A stretch of 64,000 nucleotides of DNA from a bacterium. Lineage in GTDB: Bacteria; Myxococcota_A; Polyangia; Nannocystales; Nannocystaceae. The stretch lies in NCBI GenBank assembly GCA_024742475.1, contig JANSYI010000027.1, positions 1 to 64,000 of the forward strand. The letters run 5' to 3'. Every line of letters starts with the position of its first letter. The first letter of the stretch is position 1. A program made the translations under genes and the position numbers. The notes beneath the pieces were generated by a model. It saw only the letters and a program-made list of their open reading frames with translations, was not told where the DNA came from and did no database searches. Shown here piece after piece: positions 26,411 to 34,950 of this stretch.

Positions 26411-27253
26411 TCAGCGCAACGCGTCATCGACCTCGTGCGTCGCTTCGACGAGCGCATGCAGCGATTCCGCGCGCTCGGAGAGCTCGACCTCGAGGCCGTC
26501 TCGATCGAGGGCGATGAACCGACTCCCGGCGTCGACGACGGCCGCCAGCTGATCGGCGAGCTCGCGAAGCTGCGCGTCGATGGCCTGCTTGGCCCGCTCG
26601 ATCTCCTCGCTGCGCTGCGGCAGCCGGTGCAGCTGCAGCGACGCCTCGGCTCGATCGACGACGCGCTCGGTGCACGCGAGGGCATCCGTCCACATCACGT
26701 CGCCCTCGGGCAGCTCGGCGCGGAGCTCGTGCAAGCTCTCGACCGACGTGAGCGCTCGATCGATCTGTGCGCTCACCGATTCGGGCAGCCCCTCCGGCAG
26801 ACCCGCGAGCCGCTCGTGCAGCGCATCGGGAAGGATGGACGCCCGCTGCGGATCGGCCTCTTGGTCACGGTAGCGCCGCTCGAGCACCAAGAACAACGGC
26901 ACCGCACACAGCGCGAGCGCAGCCGCCACGACCGGTCCTCCCATCGCGACCCAAACGATCGCGGCGGCGGCGACCATCAGCGCCCATGCGATGCGGTCGG
27001 CCATGGCCCCGTCCACGAACGCCGCCACGATGCCCGCGGCAAACGGGCTCGCGAACGCCAACCCCACGGACAACGCAACCGCGACGCCAACGCTCGCAAA
27101 CACCCCCACGCCGCCGAGGTAGAGCCCGACCGTCTGTACGGGAAACATCCACCCGATGCTGGCCCACATCGCCTCGAACGCCATGGCGTCTTCGCCCTCC
27201 GTCTCGGCGGCGGAGCGGATCGTCTCCAGCGACAGTGCGTTGTCCGGGTCCAC
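26411..27253 (-). CDS. Membrane protein with C-terminal coiled coil, unknown
   Basis: The GTG at 27253 is chosen because it falls 11 nt after the HAD gene stop; a longer start would overlap HAD by 45 nt. The N-terminal half has three or four membrane segments (about 30-125), and the C-terminal half (about 140-280) is a charged helical bundle (LHELRAELPEGD, QRSEEIERAKQAIDAQ, LRELADQLAAVV). The layout suggests a cytoplasmic or periplasmic coiled-coil domain on a membrane anchor. It follows the HAD phosphatase and precedes another membrane protein. Function unknown. Confidence 0.7.
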   Translation of the reverse strand: MDPDNALSLETIRSAAETEGEDAMAFEAMWASIGWMFPVQTVGLYLGGVGVFASVGVAVALSVGLAFASPFAAGIVAAFVDGAMADRIAWALMVAAAAIVWVAMGGPVVAAALALCAVPLFLVLERRYRDQEADPQRASILPDALHERLAGLPEGLPESVSAQIDRALTSVESLHELRAELPEGDVMWTDALACTERVVDRAEASLQLHRLPQRSEEIERAKQAIDAQLRELADQLAAVVDAGSRFIALDRDGLEVELSERAESLHALVEATHEVDDALR

Positions 27254-27264
27254 GCCGGCCCAGT

Positions 27265-27906
27265 CTACAAGCGATCGAGAAGGTGCTCGATCGCGTCGAT
27301 GCAGTGCCACGGGCCGTACTCCCGCAGCCTCCCGATCGGCTGCGCGCCGTAGCTGACGGCGACCGAGCGCACGCCCGCGGCGGCGGCCATCTTCAGGTCC
27401 CAGTGGCTGTCGCCGACCATGATCGTCTCCTCAGCGCGTGCGCCTACTTCGTCGAGTAGCTGGTGGACCATCAGCGGGTCGGGCTTGGAAGCCGTCTCGT
27501 CAGCGGTCCGGGTGGCGACGAAGTGGTGCCCCAGCCCCGTCTGTCCGAGTTCCCGGTCCAGCCCCGCCCGGTTCTTTCCGGTCGCCACCGCCATCGGGAT
27601 GCCGCGATCGCCGATCGAACGAAGGGTCGATTCGACGCCACTGAACGCCTCGGTCGGAGGAGCGTCGGAGGCGAGCCAGGTGTCTCGGTAGCCCTGCACG
27701 AACGCTCGCGCGAACGCCTCGTCCGAACCGGGCACCAGCGCGCGCGCGCAGTCGGGCAGCGCGAGGCCGATGACCTGTGCGAGGGACTCGTCGCTCCCGG
27801 CGGCCACACCGAGCGAGGTCAGCGTCCCTCTGAGCGTGTCGACGATCCGGCCCTTCGAGTCGGCCAAGGTGCCGTCCCAGTCGAAGATGACGAACGAGAC
27901 CTTCAC
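27265..27906 (-). CDS. HAD-superfamily phosphatase, phosphoglycolate phosphatase-like
   Basis: 213 residues from a GTG at 27906. Motif I is DWDGTLADS (nucleophile Asp9, Asp11), followed by a helical cap domain, motif II (VATGKNRAG), the Lys of motif III (SKPDP) and motif IV (MVGDSHWDLKMAAAAG). This is the subfamily I order of phosphoglycolate phosphatase and related enzymes. It dephosphorylates a small phospho-metabolite in the cytoplasm; the exact substrate is not determined by the motifs. Divergent from the DOMON-like gene. Confidence 0.9.
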   Translation of the reverse strand: MKVSFVIFDWDGTLADSKGRIVDTLRGTLTSLGVAAGSDESLAQVIGLALPDCARALVPGSDEAFARAFVQGYRDTWLASDAPPTEAFSGVESTLRSIGDRGIPMAVATGKNRAGLDRELGQTGLGHHFVATRTADETASKPDPLMVHQLLDEVGARAEETIMVGDSHWDLKMAAAAGVRSVAVSYGAQPIGRLREYGPWHCIDAIEHLLDRL

Positions 27907-27990
27907 GCCGCGAGCTTGCGCGTGCCCGGTGTTGGCGTCAACCGCCGGTCCTCCTTGCGGCCATGGCCCAAGGTGTGGGAGACGCATCGA

Positions 27991-28515
27991 GTGGCCGGCG
28001 CGTTGCTCCACCGATGCGAGCTGTCACCGCACCCCTCTTGCCGCGACGCGGTCGTGCAGGCGGTGACGGTCGAGATTCGGCGCGACGCCCAGGGGGCGCG
28101 CCTCGAGGCGACGTTCGTCGACGACGATGCTCGGCTCGCGCTGCCCGAGATCGCCCTGGACCCGCTGCGGCTCTGGGAGCACACCTGCGTGGAGCTGTTT
28201 GGGATCGGCGTGCAAGGGCCCCGCTACGTGGAGTGGAACGTTTCGCCCACGGGTCAGGTCGCACGCTTCGAGTTCGCGGACTACCGGAAGCGGACGCGCG
28301 TCACCTTCCCCTCCTCGCTCTCGGTGAGTGTCGAACGACGGGCGGCGACAGCGGTGGTCATCGCCGAAGGAGTCTTCGGATTGCGCAACATGACGGCCGG
28401 AGCGGTCACCGCCGTGGTGCGGAGCGGCCAGGGATCGGTCGCATACTGGGCGCTGTCCCATCCGCGCCCAGAGCCAGACTTCCACGACCCGGCCGGGTTC
28501 GTTCTGCCGCTCTAG
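27991..28515 (+). CDS. DOMON-like domain protein
   Basis: 174 residues from a GTG at 27991; a GTG 18 nt upstream is possible. It matches the short DOMON-like family: LLHRCELSPHPSC start, a PLRLWEHTCVELFGIG segment, YVEWNVSPTGQVARFEFADYRKR, and a DFHDPAGFVLPL end. The fold is a beta-sandwich that may bind haem or a sugar-like ligand in relatives; no function is established. Its TAG stop shares bases with the stop of the convergent lipoprotein gene in a CTAG palindrome. Confidence 0.8.
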   Translation: MAGALLHRCELSPHPSCRDAVVQAVTVEIRRDAQGARLEATFVDDDARLALPEIALDPLRLWEHTCVELFGIGVQGPRYVEWNVSPTGQVARFEFADYRKRTRVTFPSSLSVSVERRAATAVVIAEGVFGLRNMTAGAVTAVVRSGQGSVAYWALSHPRPEPDFHDPAGFVLPL

Positions 28516-29336
28516 AGATCCTTCGCGGCTCGATACCTGTCGGAGATGTGGCAGCCGGTGGAGCCCTCTCCTCCTGAGGCGTAGCAGGTCTTGCCGTTCG
28601 ACTTTCCCAGCTCGAGCTTGCCCGCGCGCATGGTGTCGAGTCCGCCGGGGATCGGCTCCGAGACGTACTGCGAGTCGCCTCTGCCGACCTCGAGTTCCTC
28701 ATGCACGACCCGGTTGGAGCCTCGAAGGTATCGATAGACGAAGTGGCGACCCGCCGCAGATGGGGACCGAACCTCGACTCGGACCTCTTCGGCATCCGGG
28801 TAAGCGTCGGCATACTTTGCGAGCTGACGGCCAGCTTCGTCCGCCCGCCAGTCGAAGCCATCGAGCAGCTCGGTCTTGGCGAGCACGACGGGTGCGCCGC
28901 GTCGGTTGGTTCGGAGCTCACCGGGCAGCGCACCCAAGTCGACCGATACGACCCCGGCCACGGTCTCGGTATCGATGACTGGATTGGCGTAGCGCTCCTC
29001 CACCACGCGCTCTACCAACTCGAGGCCGTGGGGCGACTGCATCGAGGCGCGGTACTTGCCACGGGCCGACGCGATCACGCTGTCGACTTCGCCTCGCGTC
29101 TTGGGCATCGTCCCCTTCCAGCGAGTCTCGAGCGCGGCTTCGATGCAGGCATCGACGAACGTCTCGTCCTCGATGCAGAGCACGGGCGTTCCGCCGTAGC
29201 AGTTCTTACCGTCCAGGAGAGCGGTCCGCACCGCGGCTGCGCCGTCTTCGACGGGTTCATCGCGCTTGCTTTGCCCGTCGCAGCTCACCGCGAAGCCGCA
29301 ACACACAACGAGGGCCCAAGAGACTCGCTCGAGCAT
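28512..29336 (-). CDS. Putative lipoprotein
   Basis: Starts at the ATG at 29336 (MLERVSWALVVCCGFAVSC), a lipoprotein signal with lipobox AVSC; ATGs 18 and 36 nt upstream are possible. The mature protein (about 255 residues) has two cysteine pairs, CYGGTPVLC near the start and CYASGGEGSTGC near the end, and a mixed alpha/beta middle. I recognise no family. Convergent with the DOMON-like gene, overlapping by 4 nt. Confidence 0.7.
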   Translation of the reverse strand: MLERVSWALVVCCGFAVSCDGQSKRDEPVEDGAAAVRTALLDGKNCYGGTPVLCIEDETFVDACIEAALETRWKGTMPKTRGEVDSVIASARGKYRASMQSPHGLELVERVVEERYANPVIDTETVAGVVSVDLGALPGELRTNRRGAPVVLAKTELLDGFDWRADEAGRQLAKYADAYPDAEEVRVEVRSPSAAGRHFVYRYLRGSNRVVHEELEVGRGDSQYVSEPIPGGLDTMRAGKLELGKSNGKTCYASGGEGSTGCHISDRYRAAKDL

Positions 29337-29372
29337 GGCCCAAGTGTTCTCCATGAGCGGAACCAACGTCAA

Positions 29373-29406
29373 ACGAACGAACGGCCCGTAGGGGCCGCTC
29401 GTTCGT
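29373..29406 (-). terminator. Hairpin downstream of the 29430-30440 gene
   Basis: A 15-bp stem with one mismatch (ACGAACGAACGGCCC against GGGCCGCTCGTTCGT) and a 4-nt loop, 24 nt past the stop of the minus-strand gene. Three Ts follow on the minus strand. It fits a rho-independent-type terminator. Confidence 0.6.
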
Positions 29407-29429
29407 CACCTTGGGCTGCGAGCCGAAGA

Positions 29430-30440
29430 TCAGTGGATGGGCTTGTCGCTGCCGCGCAGGCGCTCGGTCATGGCGCCCAGGAGCTCGTCGTGTTGACTGC
29501 GGCTGAGCGTCACGCGCATGAACTCGGCGACGTCGAACAGATCCCGCGGGTGAAGCCCAGCCTTGCTCAGCTCGTTGCGAATGCCGATCGCCATCTCGAG
29601 GCACCGCGAGTAGGCGTCCGGCGTGGGAACGCTGGGCAGCTTGAAGTTCGGGGCGACGAGCTTGGCTTGGGCGCGGAAGGCCGTGGGGCGCACGTAGACG
29701 TGGTTGTCGGGCGCCAAGAAGGCGCGCGCGGCCGTCAAGACGGTCCATGGCACATTCTTGAGCTCGTGCTTCGCGAGCGCCATGCGCAGCCGATCGAGGG
29801 GGCCCCGGGCGTGGCCGCCGACGCCGTGCAGGAAGTCGACGAACGCGGTCGCCAGGGCTTCATCAGCTTCGAGTTCCTTGAATGCAGCGAGCTGGGTCTT
29901 GGTGACCAAGGAGGTACTGCCGACCAGGTCGACCACGCGCTCGATGACCAGCTGCGGAGTTCCGGCTTCGATGAGCCCGCGCAGCGCGTCCTGGTCGAGC
30001 TCGGTCTGGGCACGCTTCAGCGCGGGGTCGACGTGGCGCTTGAGGGCTTTGCCCTTCTCGCGCGACCGACATGCGTCGGCCCAGGCGTCGCCCTGGAAGC
30101 CGTCCTCGAACAACACCGTGAAGACCGAGATTTGGTCGGCGACGGTGGGAACGGGGCCGGCGGGCTTGCTAGCGCCGGTGCCAGGCTTGCCAGTCCCAAC
30201 GTGGCCATCGGCGATGGCGCGCTCGCGGAGCTTTTGGCGGAGCACCGGGTCGGGCTGCACGGCGGGTTGAAAGAAGTCGCAGAAGCGCTCGGCAAAGACG
30301 CGCATGTTGCCGTCTTCGAACTGATATGCGCGCTTCTCCTCGCGTCGCCACAACAGCAGGGCCCGCCCCCATTCTCGTTTGCGTGAGTGAGTCACCAGCG
30401 GTGCAACGCTGGGTTGAGAAGGGGTGGACGACGTCTGCAT
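29430..30440 (-). CDS. Conserved-looking hypothetical protein
   Basis: 336 residues from an ATG at 30440 with a GAGCG upstream. Soluble, mixed alpha/beta: an N-terminal segment with two Trp-rich strands (EWGRALLLWRREEKRAYQFEDG, split), then a helical middle (about 110-250) and a C-terminal part with PWTVLTAARAFLAP and VYVRPTAFRAQAKLVAP. The look is that of a nucleic-acid-associated or restriction-type protein, but no active-site motif is visible, and I do not assign a family. Flanked by an ABC exporter gene upstream and a strong terminator downstream, so it is probably transcribed alone. Confidence 0.65.
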   Translation of the reverse strand: MQTSSTPSQPSVAPLVTHSRKREWGRALLLWRREEKRAYQFEDGNMRVFAERFCDFFQPAVQPDPVLRQKLRERAIADGHVGTGKPGTGASKPAGPVPTVADQISVFTVLFEDGFQGDAWADACRSREKGKALKRHVDPALKRAQTELDQDALRGLIEAGTPQLVIERVVDLVGSTSLVTKTQLAAFKELEADEALATAFVDFLHGVGGHARGPLDRLRMALAKHELKNVPWTVLTAARAFLAPDNHVYVRPTAFRAQAKLVAPNFKLPSVPTPDAYSRCLEMAIGIRNELSKAGLHPRDLFDVAEFMRVTLSRSQHDELLGAMTERLRGSDKPIH

Positions 30441-30678
30441 GGCTTCGCTCAAAGGGACCTCCAGGGTTCGGGTAATGTCGCGACCTCCGCACGGGATTGT
30501 GCCGGTGGGTCGCTTTTCGGGCCGAAAGTGCCAGCGGCGCTCCCAGCCACGCGCAGAGTCAGCCATCGCGAGCCGAAATGGCCCGCAAAGCGCAACTCTA
30601 CAGCGACTCGCCCAGTATAGGCCATCTGCGCAGATTGTCAAGGTCCACGGCCTGATCGAATCTCGACGAGTGTCCCTA

Positions 30679-30691
30679 ACAGACAGTCTGT
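30679..30691. promoter_or_regulatory. Inverted repeat in the 281-nt gap before the 29430-30440 gene
   Basis: ACAGAC-A-GTCTGT is a perfect 6-bp inverted repeat about 240 nt upstream of the start and about 30 nt past the stop of the ABC exporter. It could be an operator or part of an exporter terminator. The rest of the gap 30441-30721 shows no gene. Confidence 0.3.
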
Positions 30692-30721
30692 CTCCGAGGT
30701 CGCGACCGAAGCGAGGTGCAC

Positions 30722-32503
30722 TCAGCGGGAGTCCAGATTCGCAGCTTCGCCCGTCTGGACGCCCCACAGCGCCGCATACGCACCACCGGACGCGAGAAGT
30801 TCGTCGTGCGTTCCTTGCTCCGTCACTCGTCCGCGTTCGATCACGTAGGTGCGGTCCGCGTTGCGGATCGTCGAGAGGCGGTGCGCGACTACGATGGTGG
30901 TTCTATCGCGAGCGATCCGGTCGAGTGAGCGCTGGATTGCCGCCTCCGTCTCGTTGTCGACCGCGGACGTCGCCTCGTCGAGGATCAGGATCGCGGGGTC
31001 GATGAGGATGGCTCGGGCAAGCGAGATTCGCTGGCGTTGGCCTCCTGAGAGCTTCTGCCCGCGCTCCCCCACCACGGTGTCATAGCCCTCGGGCAGCGCT
31101 TCGATGAACGCGTGCGCCTCGGCGAGACGGGCGGCAGCCTCGATGTCCCCGGCGGACGCCGACGGCATGCCGTACGCAATGTTCTCCCGAACGGTCCCGT
31201 GAAAGAGGAACACGTCTTGGCTGACGAGGCCGATGTTTCGTCTCAGGTCCGCCATCACCACGTCGCGGACGTCGTGGCCGTCGACCCGCACTTGGCCCGC
31301 GGTCGTGTCGTAGAAGCGCAACAGAAGCTTGACCAACGTCGACTTGCCCGAGCCGGTGGGACCGACGAACGCGGCCGTCGACCCGGCGGGAATGTGCACG
31401 TCGACCGAGTCGAGCACCGTGGGACCGGATGCGTAGGCGAAGCTCACGGTCTCGAACGCGACCTCCCCACGCACCTTCGCCAGCGCGGTCGTGCCGTCTT
31501 CGATGCCCAGGGGCGTGTCGAGCAGGTCGAGCACGCGCCGCGTCGAGGCCATCGCGCGCTGGTACTGGTCCAAGATGGTGCCGAGGCGAGTCAGCGGCCA
31601 CAGCAAGCGCTGCGTCATGAACACCAGAACGCTGTAGAGCCCAACGTTGAGCGTGCCGTCGACCGCCATCCGTGCGCCCATGACCAAGGTGGCGGTGAAG
31701 CCGAGGACGATGCCCATGCGGATCAACGGCACGAACGCGGAGCTCAGGCGAATGGCCTCGGCGTTGGCGCGGCAGTAGGCGAGGCTGTCGTGCTCGAGGT
31801 GCTCCGCCTCGGCCTCCTCGGCGACGAATGCTTTGATCGTCGCGATGCCGGACAGCTTGTTGCTCAACGACCCGGCCAGCTGCGCAGCCTTCGCCCGGAC
31901 CGTCTCGTAGCGCGGCGCGAGCCGGCGCTGAAACCATAGCGACCCAGCGATGACGAGCGGCGTGGGTGCGATGGCCAGCGGGGCAATGGTGGGTACCGCC
32001 GCGACGAAGAGCGCGCCAACGACGAGCACGGTCGTGATGAGCTGGATGATCTGGTTGGCGCCGTCGTCGAGGAATCGCTCGAGCTGGTTGATGTCTTCGG
32101 CGAGAACGGTCAGGAGCCCGCCGGTGCTTCGGTCCTCGAAGTACGAGAGCTCGAGGCGCTGCACGTGTTCGTAGGCGTCACCCCGCAGCTCGTGCTGTAG
32201 CGCTTGAGCGAGGTTGCGCCACGACAGCGCGTAGGCGTACTCGAAGACGGACTCCAGCCCCCAGATCACCAGCGTGGCAAGTGCAAGCCAGAGGATCTGG
32301 GCGTCGACCGACTCGACACCGAACCCCGCAACGAACGAGTCCTCCTGCTGGACCACGACGTCGACGGCCGCCCCGATGAGCACGGGCGGAGCGAGGTCGA
32401 AGAGCTTGTTCACCACGCTGCAGCTGGCTGCGACGACGATCGCGTTGCGTCGATGCCGGGCGTAGCGGAGCAGCCGTCCGATCGGAGAACGCGGGGTGGA
32501 CAC
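30722..32503 (-). CDS. ABC exporter (fused membrane and ATPase domains)
   Basis: 593 residues from the GTG at 32503, the usual length for a half-transporter of the MsbA/lipid-peptide exporter type; longer starts are not coding-like. An N-terminal six-helix membrane domain (about 20-320) is followed by an ATPase with Walker A (GPTGSGKST), Q-loop (VSQDVFLFHGTVRENI), signature LSGGQRQR, Walker B (ILILDEATSAVD) and the switch His (VAHRLST). All catalytic residues are present. It would act as a dimer. The cargo is unknown; no biosynthetic genes are adjacent. Confidence 0.93.
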   Translation of the reverse strand: MSTPRSPIGRLLRYARHRRNAIVVAASCSVVNKLFDLAPPVLIGAAVDVVVQQEDSFVAGFGVESVDAQILWLALATLVIWGLESVFEYAYALSWRNLAQALQHELRGDAYEHVQRLELSYFEDRSTGGLLTVLAEDINQLERFLDDGANQIIQLITTVLVVGALFVAAVPTIAPLAIAPTPLVIAGSLWFQRRLAPRYETVRAKAAQLAGSLSNKLSGIATIKAFVAEEAEAEHLEHDSLAYCRANAEAIRLSSAFVPLIRMGIVLGFTATLVMGARMAVDGTLNVGLYSVLVFMTQRLLWPLTRLGTILDQYQRAMASTRRVLDLLDTPLGIEDGTTALAKVRGEVAFETVSFAYASGPTVLDSVDVHIPAGSTAAFVGPTGSGKSTLVKLLLRFYDTTAGQVRVDGHDVRDVVMADLRRNIGLVSQDVFLFHGTVRENIAYGMPSASAGDIEAAARLAEAHAFIEALPEGYDTVVGERGQKLSGGQRQRISLARAILIDPAILILDEATSAVDNETEAAIQRSLDRIARDRTTIVVAHRLSTIRNADRTYVIERGRVTEQGTHDELLASGGAYAALWGVQTGEAANLDSR

Positions 32504-32604
32504 GGCAGGCACCCTACCCGAGTTCGCCCGTGGGGACTCGAGCCAACACCTACGGGGGCTGACGTCCCCGCGCGTCGTGGCGTCCGTACGGTTAGGCTGT
32601 ACCC

Positions 32605-33222
32605 GTGAAGGCGCGGTGGATCTTGATGCTCTCGCTCGTTGGGTGCGATGGCGGCAGCGAAGGTGGCGACGTCGTCCAGGGCACGTCATCGTCGTCGGGC
32701 ACGGTCGCGAGCTCGAGCGGCGAGGCTTCGGAGAGCTCGAGCTCGACGACCGGAATCGACCCGTTCCCCGGTACGACGACCGGTGCGGATCCGACGACGG
32801 ATCCTGTGGACGAGGGCAGCTCGTCGACCGGGGTCCCCCTGCCCGAGGGCCCATGGTGCAGCGTGCAGGTGACGACCCACGGCGTGCTCACCGACCCTCT
32901 CCCCCGGGGACGGACCGAGGGCGTCTTTCACCCGGCCATCGCCGACGCGCTCGAAGACTGGTGCGGCTGCCACACGCTCGAGAACAACGAGCAGAACGTG
33001 CAGCACTCCGGCCTCCGGGCGCCGGGCGGCACGTTGTTCATGGACTTCGAGGACATCAGTCGGCCGAGCGGCGGCGGAACGCTCGGACAAGCGATGGCGC
33101 AGGCCGTGGCCGACTACGGCATGCCGCCGGGGTCGTGCTCCTTCCCGTCCGACGCACAGACTCTGCTCGAGCAGTGGTTTGCCGAGGGGTTCCCCGACGG
33201 CGCCAACTTCGTACCGCAGTGA
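32605..33222 (+). CDS. Lipoprotein with CxCH motif
   Basis: 205 residues from a GTG start: MKARWILMLSLVGC signal, then a Ser/Gly/Thr/Asp linker to about residue 80. The globular part (about 85-205) contains WCGCHTLE, positioned after a HPAIADALED helix much as CxxCH is placed in c-type-haem-like DUF1588/cytochrome domains. Here only one residue lies between the cysteines, so covalent haem attachment by the usual route is doubtful. An MDFEDI and a C-terminal CSFPSDAQTLLEQWFAEG helix follow. Function unknown. Confidence 0.75.
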   Translation: MKARWILMLSLVGCDGGSEGGDVVQGTSSSSGTVASSSGEASESSSSTTGIDPFPGTTTGADPTTDPVDEGSSSTGVPLPEGPWCSVQVTTHGVLTDPLPRGRTEGVFHPAIADALEDWCGCHTLENNEQNVQHSGLRAPGGTLFMDFEDISRPSGGGTLGQAMAQAVADYGMPPGSCSFPSDAQTLLEQWFAEGFPDGANFVPQ

Positions 33223-33244
33223 TCGGGCTACGGCGCCGTTTCGG

Positions 33245-34447
33245 TCAGCGCAGGCCGATCGAGAACCCGACGTTGGGCCCGCTGCTGCCGCAGTAGACCG
33301 AGTGCATCGCTGTGCGCTCGAGCCCGTGGTTGGGCAGGGCGATCGCATCCCCGGCACGCAGGACCGCGGCGTGTCCGGAGTCGACCAAGAACCCGGTGAA
33401 CTCGAGACAGCCGTGCACGAGCGGGCGGAGCGGCCCGGCGTCGGAGCGGGCCAGTGCGCGCAAACACGGCCCGACCTCGCGGGTCGCGAAGAACAGCGGC
33501 TGCCACACGCTCGCCTTCACCCAGCTATCGAACAGCCACGGAGCGCCGCCATCGACGACGTCGCGCATGAACTCGCAGCAGCGCGCGGCGAGCTGCTGGA
33601 TGGACAAGGCCAACCATACGGTGGACCCCGCACCTTGAACGTAGACCACGCCTCGCTGGCCGCTGGGTGGCGGCTCGGCTGACTCACCGTCGTCCACGGG
33701 GAGGTATCCGGGGAGGGCGTCGTGATGAAACAACGCGCCGCCGTTGGGACGGTTCCAGTAGACGATGGGGTTGCTGGGGCTCAGCGGGCGGCCGGAGGCC
33801 CCACTCAGGCACTTGCGGAGCCTGTCGGGCCAGCTCACCTCGAGCGCCGGGAGCAGGGAGCAGGCCCATGCCCAGACCTCGGCATGCCGCTGGGCGCTGG
33901 GGTGGTCGTCATCGCGAACCTCCTCGCCGACACCAAAGACGAGGCGCCGGGACGCGTCCCCGTCGGCCGTGGACAGCCGACCGAGCTTGGCCCATGCACC
34001 TCGCCCTTCGCACAGGGCCTTGGCGATGTCGCGATCGGGGTCTGAGAACGCATCCGTGCAGCGGAGCGCCTCGCTCGCGTGCTCGACGATCCACTTCTCC
34101 CACCGCGCTTGCTCGTCGGTGCTCGCGGCCCATCCCTCGGGCAGCATGGCGGTCGCGTCGTCGCAGGTGACGGTCGCATCGCGGATGACGAACGGGTCGG
34201 CCGCCTTCCAACTCGCCTGCATCTGGCGCGAGTCGAGCTTGGGCGAGAGATCGGGGCGAAGGAGTTCGACGACGGTGCCGTGCTCTCGACCACGACGTTC
34301 GAGCTCGAAGCGTTCGGACTCGACACGCCGCACGGCGTCGATGTACCCGGGTTCATCGTCGGGCCGGACGGTCACGACCGGAAGTGCGCCGCGGATCGGG
34401 GTGCGCTCGGGGTCCGCGAGCATCTGGATCAGCGGGTCCTTGGCCAT
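33245..34447 (-). CDS. Orphan protein with dioxygenase-like His-Asp...His pattern
   Basis: About 400 residues; the ATG at 34447 has an AAGG 9 nt upstream, while the ATG at 34456 has none at proper spacing. The C-terminal part reads NPIVYWNRPNGG-ALFHHDALP, then strands (GVVYVQGAGSTVWLALS), AVLRAGDAIALPNHG and MHSVYCGSSGPNVGFSIGL. The H-x-D (about 241-243), late His (about 382) and closing strand resemble the double-stranded beta-helix of Fe(II)/2-oxoglutarate or cupin-type enzymes. This is pattern-based inference; no family match is claimed. The N-terminal 200 residues are helical. No signal peptide. Confidence 0.65.
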   Translation of the reverse strand: MAKDPLIQMLADPERTPIRGALPVVTVRPDDEPGYIDAVRRVESERFELERRGREHGTVVELLRPDLSPKLDSRQMQASWKAADPFVIRDATVTCDDATAMLPEGWAASTDEQARWEKWIVEHASEALRCTDAFSDPDRDIAKALCEGRGAWAKLGRLSTADGDASRRLVFGVGEEVRDDDHPSAQRHAEVWAWACSLLPALEVSWPDRLRKCLSGASGRPLSPSNPIVYWNRPNGGALFHHDALPGYLPVDDGESAEPPPSGQRGVVYVQGAGSTVWLALSIQQLAARCCEFMRDVVDGGAPWLFDSWVKASVWQPLFFATREVGPCLRALARSDAGPLRPLVHGCLEFTGFLVDSGHAAVLRAGDAIALPNHGLERTAMHSVYCGSSGPNVGFSIGLR

Positions 34448-34506
34448 TCGCGCCATCCTTACGCGGTCGGGGCGGGAAGGAAAAGGGGTGCTATGTTGGA
34501 GTTTGC

Positions 34507-34950
34507 ATGCGATCGACGACGCTTGGCCTCTTGGTCGTCCTCACAGGGTGCGGCTCGAGCAGCCCGCCCGCGGTGGTCCCGACCTCGGTGCCCGCAGACG
34601 CGGACACGGTGCCCTTGCAAGGCACCGTCGATACGATTCACTTCCAGAACATCAACAAAGCTCAGGGCCACTACACGTACAACGTGGAGCTCGTCGTCGT
34701 GCACCAAGGCATGCCCGAGTCGCCGCACGAAGAAGACCGCGCGCCGGGTTCGTATCGAGTGCGTGTGCACAGGGTCTACTGGAGCGAACTCGGCGCCGAC
34801 GAGCAGCTTCGCCTCGCTCCAGACGGCCCCAAGAACGAGATGCACGTCGAGGCGTGGCGGGGCTACGCGGTCGGCGACGCGGTCGACCTCCAGGTCGTCG
34901 GCTGGGGTTCAGGCCACGGCGCCGCGAAGCTCAGCTCTCCAGCTCGCTGA
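34507..34950 (+). CDS. Putative lipoprotein
   Basis: 147 residues from the ATG at 34507 with lipobox LTGC (MRSTTLGLLVVLTGC). A short Pro/Val linker leads into a beta-rich domain (about 40-140: QGTVDTIHFQNINKAQ, YTYNVELVVVHQG, SYRVRVHRVYW, DAVDLQVVGWG). The final 20 nt overlap the convergent kinase gene. Possibly an OB-fold or beta-barrel small domain. Function unknown. Confidence 0.7.
   Translation: MRSTTLGLLVVLTGCGSSSPPAVVPTSVPADADTVPLQGTVDTIHFQNINKAQGHYTYNVELVVVHQGMPESPHEEDRAPGSYRVRVHRVYWSELGADEQLRLAPDGPKNEMHVEAWRGYAVGDAVDLQVVGWGSGHGAAKLSSPAR

Noticed and set aside
28701..30386. 561-codon plus-strand open frame
   Set aside because: Antisense to two minus-strand genes with better signal peptide and codon bias.
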